Shown: positions 9,001 through 15,129, numbered from the stretch's first letter. The stretch: DNA of 26,615 nucleotides from an uncultured Ilumatobacter sp. (GCA_938049325.1 CALICC010000218.1:1-26615), one strand, 5' to 3'. The notes: generated by a model from the letters alone, not told the origin. Program-made: numbers and translations.

Positions 9001-11509
9001 TCCGCTCGACGGCTTCTACTCCTCGACCGGCAACGGCGTTGCCCCCGACGTCGACGTGGACACCACCGAGAACGACGACAACGGCGACCCGCTCGACGGG
9101 TCCGAGGCTGACAACGGCGTGGCGAGTGCTGCGATCACGCTGGAGGCCGGAGGCGAGCCGACGGATGACGCGAACAAGGATCCTGAAACTCGGCTCATTC
9201 CGGACAGCAGCGAGAACACCACGGTCGACCTCGGCTTCTACACACTCGAAGTCGGCGACACGATCTTCCGTGACAACGACAACAACGAGATCCTTGACGG
9301 GCTCGACGCCGGCATTGCTGACGTCACGGTCAACCTGCTCGATGCGGCAGGTGCCGTCATCGACACGCAGGTCACCGACGCCAGCGGCCTGTACCTGTTC
9401 ACGGGTCTCCCAGAAGGCACGTATTCGGTGCAGGTGCCGGCCTCGAACTTCGCTGAGGGCGGACCGCTCGCCGGCCTGTACTCCTCCGATGGTCCCGATG
9501 CGACCGACGCACCGGCGGACGTGGACGATGACGAATCCGACGTGGATGACAACGGCTTCCCAGCTGACCCAGCAACGAAGTTCACCGGTGGTGATGTGGT
9601 CACTGCACCGTTCGACCTCGCAGCAGGCCTCGAACCGACCACCGAAACCGTCGAGTCGCCGAACGATCCCGACACCGGCGACACCGAATCGAATCTTTCC
9701 GTCGATCTCGGATTCACCGACATACCCGAACTCGAACTCGGCAACCAGCTCTGGTTCGATCTCGACAACAACGGCACCTTCGACGCTGGTGAGGCCCCGC
9801 TGCCCGATGGTGTGGTGGTCAACCTCCTCAACGCCGACGGCTCCCCAGCACTCGATGCGGGTGGCACTCCGATCACGTACACAACGACCGGAGCGACCGG
9901 TCAGTACTTGTTCACCGGTCTCGACGAAGGCACCTATCGCGTGCAACTCGACCCGGCGAACTTCGAAGCGGGCGGCGTCCTGGCTGGCTTCGGGCCCTCG
10001 ACCGGACCTGCATCGTCCACCAACCCGAATGCGACCGTTGATGGCAACAACGACGGCTTCATCGACCCGGCCATCCCGGGCATCGTCACGGGTCCCGTGG
10101 CGCTGACCTTCGGGGTGGAGCCGACGAACGAGACCGACCTCCCGACGACCGGAACTCGCAACGAGTTCTCGAACCTCACCGTCGACATCGGACTCGTACC
10201 CGGCCTCGAACTCGGCAACCAGATCTTCATCGACACGGCGAACGACGGCCTCGGCACCGGCGACGCCCCCGTCGCTGCCGGAGTCGTTGTCAACCTGCTC
10301 GACAGCAACGGCGACCTGTTGCAGACCACGGTGACCGATACGGCAGGCCAGTACCTGTTCGCCGGCCTGCCACCCGGCGAGTACGTCGTCGAATTGCCGA
10401 CATCGAACTTCGTCCCGGGCGGCCCGCTCGCCGGCTACCACGGATCCAGCGGGTCGGGCATCTCCGCTGACCCAGAAGACAGCGTCGACAACAACAGCGA
10501 TGGCATCGTCCAGGCTGATCGTTCGATTCGTTCGGGTCCGGTCACGCTGGTGCTGGCCACCGAGCCCACCAACGAAACCGACCCGCCGGTCACAACCGAG
10601 AACTCGTTCTCGAACCTGACGGTGGACTTCGGCGTCTACCAACTCGAGTTGACCGACATCATCTTCATCGACAACAACAACGACGGTGCACTCAATGGGC
10701 CTGATGCGCCGATCGAAGGTGTTGTGGTCAACCTGCTCGACGCCAACAACAACCCGGTGTTGGACGCTGCGGGCAACCCGCTGACCACCACAACCGACGC
10801 CGACGGCCGTTACACCTTCACGGGTCTGCCCGAGGGTGTCTACAACGTCGAGGTCCCACCGTCGAACTTCGAAGACGGCGCTCCGCTCGCGGACTACGTC
10901 TCCTCGACACCTGACGACCAATTGGACACGGGTCGCCCCGTCGGTTCCTCGGTGATCAGCGGACCCATCACCCTGACCGCCGCCTCGGTTGGTTCGCCGC
11001 CTCCAGCAGCCTTTGGCTTCGCGCCGGTTGCAAGCGTCGGCAACTTCGTGTGGTCGGACGGGAATCGCAACGGTATTCAAGACCCGGGTGAACCGGGTGT
11101 TGCTGGCGTGATCCTGGAACTGCTCGATGCAGACGGCAACGTCGTCGGGAGCGCGGTGACCGATTCGAGCGGCTTCTACCTGTTCGACGACCTGGTTCCG
11201 GGCGACTACCGCATCCGCGTCGTGGCGACATCGATTCCGGACGGCGCACAGGTGACGCTTGCCAACGCAGGGAGCGATACAGCGGACTCGGACTTCGGTG
11301 TCGATCTCGTGACCCTCGTGTTCACGCTCGATCCCGGCGAAGAAGATCTCTCCTTCGACCTCGGCATCGTCTTCCGCAACGATCTCCCGGCAACGGGTTC
11401 GAGCATCGACGACGCCTTGCAAACAGCGGCGCTGCTGCTCCTCATCGGTGCGGCGCTGTACGTCTTGACCCGACGCCGGAACCGCGGCCTTCGAGTCACC
11501 ATCTCATAG
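1..11509 (+). CDS. Giant LPxTG-anchored SdrD_B-repeat surface protein (5'-truncated)
   Basis: The reading frame is open from base 2 to the TAG at 11507-11509 (3835 visible codons), so the start and any signal peptide lie upstream. The order is: an N-terminal non-repeat domain of about 320 residues with several Cys; 21 beta-sandwich modules of the SdrD_B/Cna_B kind; then LPATG, a hydrophobic stretch and RRRNR at the C terminus. Modules open with a motif like RIGNLVW-D-N-DG, continue with GVxVQLLD and an AETVTD-DGKY-F-L-AG-Y core, and close with SNLTVDFGF. SdrD_B modules in staphylococcal Sdr proteins are calcium-stabilised stalk domains of cell-wall adhesins; a similar stalk or adhesin role is inferred here. 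The protein is very rich in Asp, Asn, Gly and Thr and poor in Lys. The exact ligand is unknown. The gene is far longer than usual family members. Confidence 0.93.
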   Translation, partial: DITPVRAGSNPSYVKSIALTNPGCPDTTNTDDWAPWAVTTVDADRFYVGITCTAETSQNANHLEANIVEVSVAAGVQGATLVDFSLNYTRGCVAAFSGGCNGAATAFDPWNSVETQTAANATRSTLGPILTDVSIGPDGSLSVGFADRVSLQHPDGVLEPYGTSPAARQHPSGGELVHVCNTSGDIDAPTYVVESDGGACDASANFDNPVGQSPGNLDYIGGPGGDVEWFGADIWQPGGVGGGGHFETAQGGTWIHPQLDQTVVASMDPGAWVSGGLNFFDNDDGALTGDLVLFRRGRPEDGNGYLGKGNGIGDVEGCWLPFEIGDRVWLDLDGDGVQDPGEPPMAGVTVAVLTPGGAAVNDLDGNPITATTDANGNYVFSSYQGLEPTTAYTLSFDPTTMTNTGILPTGMTAADLVETTLDSTTGVDGAAVGNDENDSDLDGGEIAITTPAAGSNDHSFDAGYTLPYRLGNLVWEDANNDGLVDDDGTEAPLAGVTVELWRDTDGDGVFDPATDVLVDTSTTGAIGGATAGEYLFEDLPAGDYFVAIPQSQLDAGGPLAGYSSSSGNDVGGVAPDANNGTDNDDNGTPGTYGVISSLVTLGDTDEPLNETGGFAASGANDEGDGSVATADGASNLTVDFGFAAPLRVGNLVWLDVNDNGVADDGEAPISGVLIQLLDNAGAVIAETVTAVDGTYLFSDLSPGNYQVAIPADQIADDTSLQPSIDTAALTDLASSTNGGPDANPAADADGDIDDVDDGEPDPTNGWASITAPFALSAGAEPTTEQGDFDGAGTANTDAEDAANTISMVANGNSNLTIDLGFQPPVAYRIGNLVYEDLDDSGTAEDGEPGITGVLVQLLDSVGDVIAEVVTDTDGKYEFTGLDAGNYQVRIPASQIAVDTALQTSIDADALADSRSSGSGPTGPTGVDANSDTDNNNDGNGDLLASNDLESGTLTLGEGNDHEEPADEQLRSDVATDDDPGTQPGLVRDNRSNLTVDFGIFRKVRLGNQVWLDTGVGNAGANTDNGIFDTDEVGIGGVSVELWQDDGDGVFDPAADTLLDTSITNTEGNYIFGNVEPGIEVFIAVESIPGGTVGNPVASSSVVVTTDVEVAGTARVDNDDNGDPDVASGYLSVTNAFEVEGPGAAGTNETDTVPAADDSEGDANTATGFYPDANSDLSIDLGFIDVPLYRIGNLVWLDSNNDGAVDGTEAGIAGILVQLLDSNGDVIAEAVTDPSGHYEFTNLVAGDYRVRIPDAQAPELGAQPNIVVGALASLTSSTPDEAVANANVDNNDNGILDAPSGDVTSSNLTLGDALNTNSEPTNEVLVIDGGGGVDDDLGSAQISDARSNVTLDFGFYELSLGNQVWFDGNNDGILDAGETTIPGVTVELRNAAGDVLDTQLTGPNGDYLFTGLTDGADYVVAIPAANFVDGEPLDGFFSSTGATAIANTSADVDNDDNGNDPAAPGGDVVSDTITMSVDNEPTTDGAAPGIDNDLITPDANEDLTVDFGFYMLEVGNTVFLDNDNNELLDGLDAGIPDVTVNLLNAAGVVIDTQQTDANGKYLFTGLAEGTYSIELPASNYDTGGALVGLMSSDGPDATDAPADVDADTSDIDDNGRPLDEADRYTGGAIITEPFDLEAGTEPDDETEESPNAPTQPDFASNLTVDLGVTPYPPLRVGNLVWEDNGNGSNTDRNDAFVDAGEPGIEGVLVQLLDDTGAVIAETATDPAGNYIFDNLTPDTYQIGIPTDQTTTNPVLSALIVAGALDTLISSTGEGANPNNPGQSADNELVTDDDDGAPDVANGFASLSRTFDLDYTTEPQNETSAIAPTDEEAGADALTGVARRDTHSNLNIDFGFSPANLYRVGNLIWIDTNNDGVVDPTETGIDGITVQLLDAAGVVVDTATTAGGGKYAFENLSAGVYSIRVPDGQAALAPYLPSNGGDIANADGDADNDDNGVLDDATDAADATGIQTNQFTLGDPGGDPFDASEPTDETAIADGGTGDDDPGTQGATNVDDQSNFSIDIGYFEPLRIGSTVWLDDGLSGAASDPALEDNGLQDGTEAGIAGVLVRLLNGAGATVAETVTDANGDYVFDGLSAGAYEVIIPGDQTPELIGTPAPTAGALDGLRSSTNQTGTDADTGSAPGANEATNAADDGIGDIENGADITSGPVALDYGTEPSTESNADEARINTLTGAPYEDDNSQLQIDFGLSPVPTYRIGNLVFEDINDNGVAEISDPGIPGVLVQLTDVAGVVLAETVTDADGKYDFDGLAAGNYRVQIPVDQIADDTLLQPSIDPDALADSRASGASDTFASTDPDDDQDNDTEVTAAIGDSLTDLVSGVLEVGEGTGNEEPDAADETLRSDDATDDDVPAAGDTRDDRSNVTVDFGIFRKIRIGNQVWLDEGAGNGGLNTDNGIFDADEVGINGVTVTLWEDDGDDAFDPAVDTLLSTSVTDSEGNYLFTGVEPGSNVFVAIESIPGGTVGAPVGSSSPAVTTAVEAAGVARVDNDDNGGPVGAYLSVTNVFEVNAPGASGTSESDTVPGGDDSEADANAATGFYPDANSDLSIDFGFIAVPLYRIGNLVWLDGNNNGEVDATEAGIPGVLVQLLDSAGAVVAETVTDPDGKYSFDNLVAGDHQVRIPADQTPTLGAQADLNPDAIRGLNSSFPVDAGTTAEETDPNLDVDNNDNGIETPNLAGGVDFTSGTITLGSSTNTNSEPQNEIDVLNAGADDDTGVPFISDSRGNVSVDFGFYGLSLGNQLWLDADNNGMIDDGEGPIVEAVVELWQYNGTGDDTDIANYSLVDTTMTAAAGEYLFTALADGATYKVVVPASNFAAGEPLDGFFSSTGNAAILNTDADVDSDDNGIDPAIPGDAIESPPITMLAGEEPVSDDTGGPTNEIDNDPFTADESEDLTVDMGFYQLALGDTIFRDNDNNGVLDGPDAGIESVRVELYRDTDGNGILDPATDELVGFDITDIDGRYYFPGLNEDDYFVYLPASQFADGAPLDGFYSSTGNGVAPDVDVDTTENDDNGDPLDGSEADNGVASAAITLEAGGEPTDDANKDPETRLIPDSSENTTVDLGFYTLEVGDTIFRDNDNNEILDGLDAGIADVTVNLLDAAGAVIDTQVTDASGLYLFTGLPEGTYSVQVPASNFAEGGPLAGLYSSDGPDATDAPADVDDDESDVDDNGFPADPATKFTGGDVVTAPFDLAAGLEPTTETVESPNDPDTGDTESNLSVDLGFTDIPELELGNQLWFDLDNNGTFDAGEAPLPDGVVVNLLNADGSPALDAGGTPITYTTTGATGQYLFTGLDEGTYRVQLDPANFEAGGVLAGFGPSTGPASSTNPNATVDGNNDGFIDPAIPGIVTGPVALTFGVEPTNETDLPTTGTRNEFSNLTVDIGLVPGLELGNQIFIDTANDGLGTGDAPVAAGVVVNLLDSNGDLLQTTVTDTAGQYLFAGLPPGEYVVELPTSNFVPGGPLAGYHGSSGSGISADPEDSVDNNSDGIVQADRSIRSGPVTLVLATEPTNETDPPVTTENSFSNLTVDFGVYQLELTDIIFIDNNNDGALNGPDAPIEGVVVNLLDANNNPVLDAAGNPLTTTTDADGRYTFTGLPEGVYNVEVPPSNFEDGAPLADYVSSTPDDQLDTGRPVGSSVISGPITLTAASVGSPPPAAFGFAPVASVGNFVWSDGNRNGIQDPGEPGVAGVILELLDADGNVVGSAVTDSSGFYLFDDLVPGDYRIRVVATSIPDGAQVTLANAGSDTADSDFGVDLVTLVFTLDPGEEDLSFDLGIVFRNDLPATGSSIDDALQTAALLLLIGAALYVLTRRRNRGLRVTIS
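2..964 (+). other. N-terminal head domain of the giant surface protein (visible part)
   Basis: This is about 320 residues before the first module. It has no repeat structure. At least seven Cys are visible (for example NPGCP, ITCTAE, RGCVAAF, GGCNG, HVCNTS, GGACD, EGCW), whereas the repeat modules have essentially none, which suggests disulfides in an exported domain. Its end (LNFFDNDDGALTGDLVLF and then KGNGIGDVEGC) resembles segments that commonly precede SdrD_B repeats in large bacterial surface proteins; this is recalled, not searched. If the stalk model holds, this would be the ligand-binding or displayed end. The domain is incomplete at the window edge. Confidence 0.6.
965..11360 (+). 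repeat. Array of 21 SdrD_B-like modules
   Basis: By eye, modules begin at 965, 1403, 1937, 2480, 3008, 3563, 4070, 4532, 5018, 5579, 6083, 6641, 7172, 7721, 8252, 8753, 9245, 9731, 10205, 10643 and 11030. The period is 387-561 bp (about 129-187 residues). Each has three parts: an opening strand with a D-N-N-D-G type acidic loop resembling an EF-hand; the G-Y-F-L beta core; and a variable segment that usually carries a second acidic loop (DVDNDDNG-like) and ends in LTVDFGF. Modules 3-6 and 9-14 mostly use an IPxDQ-type motif after the core, whereas modules 7-8 and 15-20 mostly use PASNF-type motifs, so subtypes are zoned along the stalk. Calcium binding is inferred from the family. Confidence 0.88.
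11384..11506 (+). other. LPATG cell-wall sorting signal
   Basis: LPATG is encoded at 11384-11398 and lies 41 codons before the stop. It is followed by a short polar stretch, a hydrophobic segment of about 17 residues (AALLLLIGAALYVL) and a basic tail (TRRRNR). This is the classical order of a sortase substrate: sortase cleaves between Thr and Gly and links the protein to peptidoglycan. No sortase gene is visible in the window. Confidence 0.9.
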
Positions 11510-11514
11510 ACCGA

Positions 11515-11535
11515 AGGCTGCGAGGTTCGCAGTCT
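11515..11535 (+). terminator. Possible hairpin terminator after the giant gene
   Basis: A 9-bp stem (11515-11523 with 11527-11535, one G-U pair) with a 3-nt loop starts six bases after the stop codon. No T-run follows, so it would have to be a T-less hairpin terminator or only a 3'-end stabiliser. Its position is suggestive but the evidence is thin. Confidence 0.35.
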
Positions 11536-11602
11536 GATCCGGACCGCGACTCGACGCTGCGGTGCTGGCGGAGCGCTCGGAACTGCGCGGGTGCTGGAGA
11601 GC

Positions 11603-11632
11603 TTGACCCGTTGTTCATACACGGCGCAGACT
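11603..11632 (+). promoter_or_regulatory. Candidate promoter of the 70-aa gene
   Basis: TTGACC (11603-11608), an 18-nt spacer, and CAGACT (11627-11632) lie six bases before the ATG at 11639. The -35 is good and the -10 is weak. The spacing fits a leaderless transcript. Confidence 0.35.
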
Positions 11633-11638
11633 TCCTGC

Positions 11639-11851
11639 ATGGCCACACGACGCGTTTGTACGATCGAGCCGCCCTCCTCACCACAACCGGGGGAGCGCAT
11701 CTTCGTTCGCTGCGAGGGCGGTCCCTGCCTGAGTCGGCTCGTCGAGTCTCCCGCACCGCTGGAGATCGAGGACGCCGGTGGGCTCTACGTGCTCGATGAC
11801 GCCGGCGGGCACGACGACTGGGTGTACGTCTGGATTCCGACTGAGGTCTAG
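11639..11851 (+). CDS. Small conserved-looking hypothetical protein, 70 aa
   Basis: I do not recognise a named family. The product starts MATRRVCTIEPP, contains VRCEGGPCLSRL and ends in WVYVWIPTEV. It has three Cys and no signal peptide or membrane segment, and the C-terminal half is acidic with several aromatic residues. The frame runs upstream to 11591, but the ATG at 11639 is preferred because a promoter-like TTGACC/CAGACT pair places the transcript start at this codon. I have a loose recollection of similar 70-aa proteins in Ilumatobacter-type genomes, which I could not check. The gene sits alone between the giant adhesin and an MDMPI-type gene. Confidence 0.6.
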   Translation: MATRRVCTIEPPSSPQPGERIFVRCEGGPCLSRLVESPAPLEIEDAGGLYVLDDAGGHDDWVYVWIPTEV

Positions 11852-11857
11852 ATCTCG

Positions 11858-11887
11858 CTCACACCGTGGCGAGCGGTGTCGTAACTT
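11858..11887 (+). promoter_or_regulatory. Candidate leaderless promoter
   Basis: CTCACA (11858-11863), an 18-nt spacer and TAACTT (11882-11887) lie six bases before the GTG at 11894. The -10 fits TAnnnT, so transcription would begin at or next to the start codon. Confidence 0.45.
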
Positions 11888-11893
11888 GCTCCT

Positions 11894-12493
11894 GTGAGCG
11901 CTCCACGAGATGAGATCGAAGGCTGTCGGCAGGCGCACATCAAGCTGTGCACGGCGATCGCGGGCCTGACCGATGAGCAGGTGCGCTCGGCGTCGCTGCT
12001 TCCTGATTGGACCGTGGGTCATGTGCTCAGCCACGTTGCTCGAAACGCCGACGGGATGAGTCGGCGGATCAGCGCAGCATTGAGCGACGAGATGGTCGAT
12101 CAGTACGTCGGCGGCGTGGATGGTCGCGCGGCGGAGATCGAGGCGGGTGCAGCTCGGACCGCGCGTGAGATCGTCGCCGATGTGAGTTCAACGGCTGAAC
12201 GCCTTGACTCGCTCTTCGCGACGATGCCGGAGGACGTGTGGGAGAAGCCCGTCCGAACGGTGGGTGGAGGCGAGCACGCCGTGTCGATGCTTCCGTTTCG
12301 TAGATGGCGCGAGGTGGAGGTTCACCTCGTTGACCTCGGGATGGGTTCGACGTCGGCAGACTGGCCGGGTGACCTCGTTGACGCAGTGCTTCCGCGACTG
12401 ATGGCGACGCTTGCGGATCGATGTGATCAACGCGCGTTGATGGCGTGGGCGCTCGGACGCGGCCCTGCGCCTGAGCTCCGTCCCTGGGGCTGA
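11894..12493 (+). CDS. Maleylpyruvate isomerase N-terminal (MDMPI/DinB-fold) protein
   Basis: This is a 199-aa protein of the actinobacterial family typified by mycothiol-dependent maleylpyruvate isomerase. The hallmarks are LPDWTVGHVLSHVARNADG near residues 36-53 and RWREVEVHLVDLG near 137-149. His47, Glu140 and His144 match the family's metal-binding His and Glu-x3-His pattern in a four-helix bundle. Family members use mycothiol as a thiol cofactor, but the real substrate of most paralogues is unknown, so maleylpyruvate isomerisation should not be assumed. The GTG start is chosen because TAACTT lies just upstream and no Shine-Dalgarno is seen. The next gene starts 63 bases after the stop, on the same strand. 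Confidence 0.85.
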   Translation: MSAPRDEIEGCRQAHIKLCTAIAGLTDEQVRSASLLPDWTVGHVLSHVARNADGMSRRISAALSDEMVDQYVGGVDGRAAEIEAGAARTAREIVADVSSTAERLDSLFATMPEDVWEKPVRTVGGGEHAVSMLPFRRWREVEVHLVDLGMGSTSADWPGDLVDAVLPRLMATLADRCDQRALMAWALGRGPAPELRPWG

Positions 12494-12556
12494 CGAGCTT
12501 GGGGCTGATGAGATCTGCGCAAGCGGCGCGTCTGTCGATCGTGCGAAACTTGTCCG

Positions 12557-13210
12557 GTGGGGGTCGATGTTTGCAATGAGCTACTTGCGCTTGGTGGCGG
12601 CGATCTGTTCGACGACGTGCGATCGCGAAGCGAGGCTCATCAACGCCAGCACGGTTGCGGGCTCCACAATGCGGGTGGGCCGCAGATGCAGCTCGTTGCG
12701 TCCCTCGGGCGGCTGATCGCGCCGGCGTCCGTACTCGACCTGGGATGCGGGCTCGGCTACTCGACACTCTGGCTCGCATCGATTGTTCAGCCGGGCGGTC
12801 GTGTCATCGGAATCGACGACGATCCCGTCCACATCAGCGAAGCCACGTCGATAGCGCGCGAGCTGGGCTACGCCGATCGCGTGGAGTACCGATGCGGGCG
12901 CGTCACCGACGTGCTTGGCACCATCGATCAACCCGTGGACATGATCCACGACGATGCGTGGTTCGCGGCAACGCCGGCACACCTCGACGCCATGGTTGGC
13001 CTGATCCGGCCGGGGGGTCTGCTGACAATGGTCAACTGGTTCCTGCTCGTCGACGCAATCACCGGCTCTCCTCGCAACGACTGGGAGAGTTTCGCTGGGG
13101 AGGACTGGGCCGCTGCGACGACCCGGTACGCGCAGGAGTTGGCCGCTCGTTCCGACCTGCACGTGACCTGGCTGGAGAGCCCTCCGATCGCCTTCGCAAC
13201 TCGCCGGTAG
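12557..13210 (+). CDS. Class I SAM-dependent methyltransferase (O-methyltransferase-like)
   Basis: This 217-aa protein has a clear AdoMet-binding motif I (VLDLGCGLGYSTLWLA, about residues 56-71) followed by GGRVIGIDDDP, where the acidic residues after the second strand normally hold the ribose. A later IHDDAWF and LIRPGGLLTMVNW resemble the post-II and III regions of caffeoyl-CoA-type O-methyltransferases. The methyl acceptor cannot be told from sequence. The start is GTG; no better in-frame start is seen upstream, and GAAACT six bases before it is only a poor -10. It is probably cytosolic. It may share a transcript with the MDMPI-like gene before it. Confidence 0.85.
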   Translation: MGVDVCNELLALGGGDLFDDVRSRSEAHQRQHGCGLHNAGGPQMQLVASLGRLIAPASVLDLGCGLGYSTLWLASIVQPGGRVIGIDDDPVHISEATSIARELGYADRVEYRCGRVTDVLGTIDQPVDMIHDDAWFAATPAHLDAMVGLIRPGGLLTMVNWFLLVDAITGSPRNDWESFAGEDWAAATTRYAQELAARSDLHVTWLESPPIAFATRR

Positions 13211-13425
13211 CGGCGGCGCGAGTCTCGAGTGGGCAACCGAGCACCGGAGCCATCCATGACGGCACCACCACCCTCTTGTAGGTCGAACGCCAGCGCCAGC
13301 CACTCGAGCATGCGCGCCACGGCAAATCGTGACGTTTGTCCCTACCCGCCGCCATCGGATGGATCGACAATGAGATCGAAGTCGTGTGGTCGCGTGCCGG
13401 GCTTGGCACGGCTGTCAACGAGATG

Positions 13426-13431
13426 AGGAGG
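13426..13431 (+). promoter_or_regulatory. Strong Shine-Dalgarno that fixes the MBL start
   Basis: AGGAGG lies six bases before the ATG at 13438. It decides the start over the in-frame upstream GTG near 13336. It is the best ribosome-binding site in the window. Confidence 0.85.
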
Positions 13432-13437
13432 AGCGCC

Positions 13438-14316
13438 ATGTCGATCAACGCTGCACCCGTCCGGTCGGTTCGTGTGATCACGACCGGCTCGGGCTCGCTA
13501 CATCCCGAGCACATGTACGGAAGTCGCAAGCCCACGCTGTGGTGGGTTGCGAGGTCGAAGGAGTGGATCAATATTCCCCTCAACGTGTTCGTCATCGAGC
13601 ACGACGACGGGCTGGTCCTGTTCGACACCGGTATGGATCCGGCCGCCGCGATCGATCAGGTCGACTACTGGCCAAGTCGCATCGGGCGGTGGTTCCTCGA
13701 TCACATCTTCCGCTTCGATATCGGACCCGACGATCGCCTCGCTACCCAGCTCGCCGCAGCCGGGTATCGGCCCGAGGACGTCACGGTCGCGGTGATGTCG
13801 CACCTTCATTTCGATCACGCTGGCGGCGTCGGGGACATCCCGAACGCTGAACTCCACGTGGCGCCCGATGCGTGGGATCACCTGATCCGGACCCCGCACC
13901 CCGAGCGCGACTACGTCCCGCGCGAACGGATTCTCGTGCCGGGCGCGCGATGGAAGCTGATGGAGTTCGAGCCCACCGACGATCCCGATCTGGCACCGTT
14001 CACCGAGGCACACGATGTGATGGGTGACGGCTCGTTGATGGTCGTGAAGACACCGGGACACATCGCCGGAGCGGTGTCGATGTTGATCCGGCGAGCCGAT
14101 GCACCCCCGGTCCTGCTCGTCGGTGACCTGACCTACTCCGAGGAGCTTCTGATGCGCGATCAGGTCGCCGGGACAGGAGACCGGGGTGCGCTTCTTCGGA
14201 GCTTCGCGGCGGTGCGGGCGATGAAGGCGAATCTGCCCGACCTCGTCGTGGTTGCGTCGCATGACACAACGGCGTCCGAGAAGCTCGACGCCACGAGCGT
14301 TTCCGCGTTCGAGTGA
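13438..14316 (+). CDS. MBL-fold metallo-hydrolase, AHL-lactonase-like
   Basis: This 292-aa metallo-beta-lactamase-fold enzyme carries the signature HLHFDHAGG (His122, His124, Asp126, His127), then His208 in TPGHIAG, Asp230 in LVGDLTY and His275 in VASHD. Together these are the usual ligands of a di-zinc centre. The overall length and the order of motifs resemble N-acyl-homoserine-lactonase-type proteins (AiiA group), but many members hydrolyse other lactones or esters, so the substrate is open. No signal peptide is seen. An AGGAGG site six bases upstream fixes the ATG. The gene converges with the DUF4188 gene on the other strand. Confidence 0.88.
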   Translation: MSINAAPVRSVRVITTGSGSLHPEHMYGSRKPTLWWVARSKEWINIPLNVFVIEHDDGLVLFDTGMDPAAAIDQVDYWPSRIGRWFLDHIFRFDIGPDDRLATQLAAAGYRPEDVTVAVMSHLHFDHAGGVGDIPNAELHVAPDAWDHLIRTPHPERDYVPRERILVPGARWKLMEFEPTDDPDLAPFTEAHDVMGDGSLMVVKTPGHIAGAVSMLIRRADAPPVLLVGDLTYSEELLMRDQVAGTGDRGALLRSFAAVRAMKANLPDLVVVASHDTTASEKLDATSVSAFE

Positions 14317-14382
14317 GGTGCCGTAGCGACGCGGATTGGCCATACGTGCCTGGATCTATCGACGGTCCCTGAACCGGATTGC

Positions 14383-14889
14383 TCAGTAGGGATCGACGAC
14401 CGGCTCATCTGCGTCGCTCGCACCGATACGGGCTGCTGCGGAGTGCTTGAGGTGCCCGACCGGCGCATGGCTGGCCGCAGCTGCGAGTCCGAACGCAGGC
14501 ATGTTGCCGTACACAGCTTCGTACTCCCCCGCTCGCACTTTGAAAGTCTCGTGCCAGATCCCGACATCGCCCGAGCCACGAACCACTTTGTTGAACTGTC
14601 GCCACGGCTCCAAGTGGGGCAGGTCGGAATTGCGCGCGAAGTGGTCGAGGTCCTCGAAGCTGCGCCAGTACTGGACCAGGATCGTCGTCCGCCCGATCCA
14701 CTGCTGGTACCCGAGGCAGCCGAGCTCTGGGTGTTCGTCGATCACCCGCAACATCTTGGGCATCGCCGTTGCCACCGGCCACCACTTCCGAACCTTCCAC
14801 GGTTTGTTGAAGCGCATCCCGATCAGGAACACGACGAAGTCGCCCTCGACCTCGGCGGTGAACCGTCCTCCATGTACACCCATGGTCAT
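14383..14889 (-). CDS. DUF4188 domain protein (monooxygenase-like fold)
   Basis: This 168-aa product contains GDFVVFLIGMRFNKPW, a proline-rich WWPVATAMPKML region and QYWRSFEDLDHFAR, followed by HLEPWRQFNKVVRG and GIWHETFKV. I recognise this pattern as the DUF4188 family, which has a dimeric ferredoxin-like alpha/beta fold related to small monooxygenases. The reaction is not known. The C-terminal 30 residues are Ala- and Asp-rich and probably unstructured. ATG codons at 14889 and 14883 are both possible; an AGAGAAG stretch just upstream favours the first slightly. The 3' end faces the MBL gene 66 bases away. Confidence 0.75.
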   Translation of the reverse strand: MTMGVHGGRFTAEVEGDFVVFLIGMRFNKPWKVRKWWPVATAMPKMLRVIDEHPELGCLGYQQWIGRTTILVQYWRSFEDLDHFARNSDLPHLEPWRQFNKVVRGSGDVGIWHETFKVRAGEYEAVYGNMPAFGLAAAASHAPVGHLKHSAAARIGASDADEPVVDPY

Positions 14890-15129
14890 CGAGCTTCTCT
14901 CTGTCCTTCACAAGCTCCGCGGACAGAATGCATCGTTCCACACTCGCCCTGCTCGCCTCCGACGCCGGCAACGGTCGCCGAGAGCTGTCCGGTACAGAAC
15001 GTCGGATCGAGGCACGCATAACGACGCAAGCGGGCGGCCCCCTGACCCGTCCTGGATCCGCCAAACCTGAGCAGCGCAGTCCGCACATATCGAGCGTCGC
15101 CGACGAGTCGAGAGCGCTGTGATTCGCGC
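14890..15129. other. 240-bp divergent intergenic region
   Basis: This lies between the DUF4188 gene (-) and the AlkB-like gene (+), so it should hold both promoters. I see no convincing -35/-10 pair, palindrome or RNA gene. A 64-codon + frame from 14928 has no ribosome site and no recognisable content, so I do not call it. Confidence 0.4.

Noticed and set aside
6281..11422. A 1713-codon open frame on the minus strand
   Set aside because: Its codons are exactly in register with those of the giant sense gene, so antisense stops would need the sense codons TTA, CTA or TCA, which this high-GC gene avoids. The product has no recognisable domain.
13229..13426. A 65-codon plus frame between the methyltransferase and MBL genes
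   Set aside because: It has no start signal and no family-like content, and it ends where the MBL Shine-Dalgarno begins.
14359..14399. Imperfect 12-bp inverted repeat with a 17-nt loop between the convergent MBL and DUF4188 genes
   Set aside because: Two mismatched positions, a large loop, overlap with the DUF4188 coding end and no T-runs make a bidirectional terminator unconvincing.
14928..15122. A 64-codon plus-strand frame in the DUF4188/AlkB intergenic region
   Set aside because: No ribosome site, no promoter placement and a composition like random high-GC DNA; not supported as a gene.
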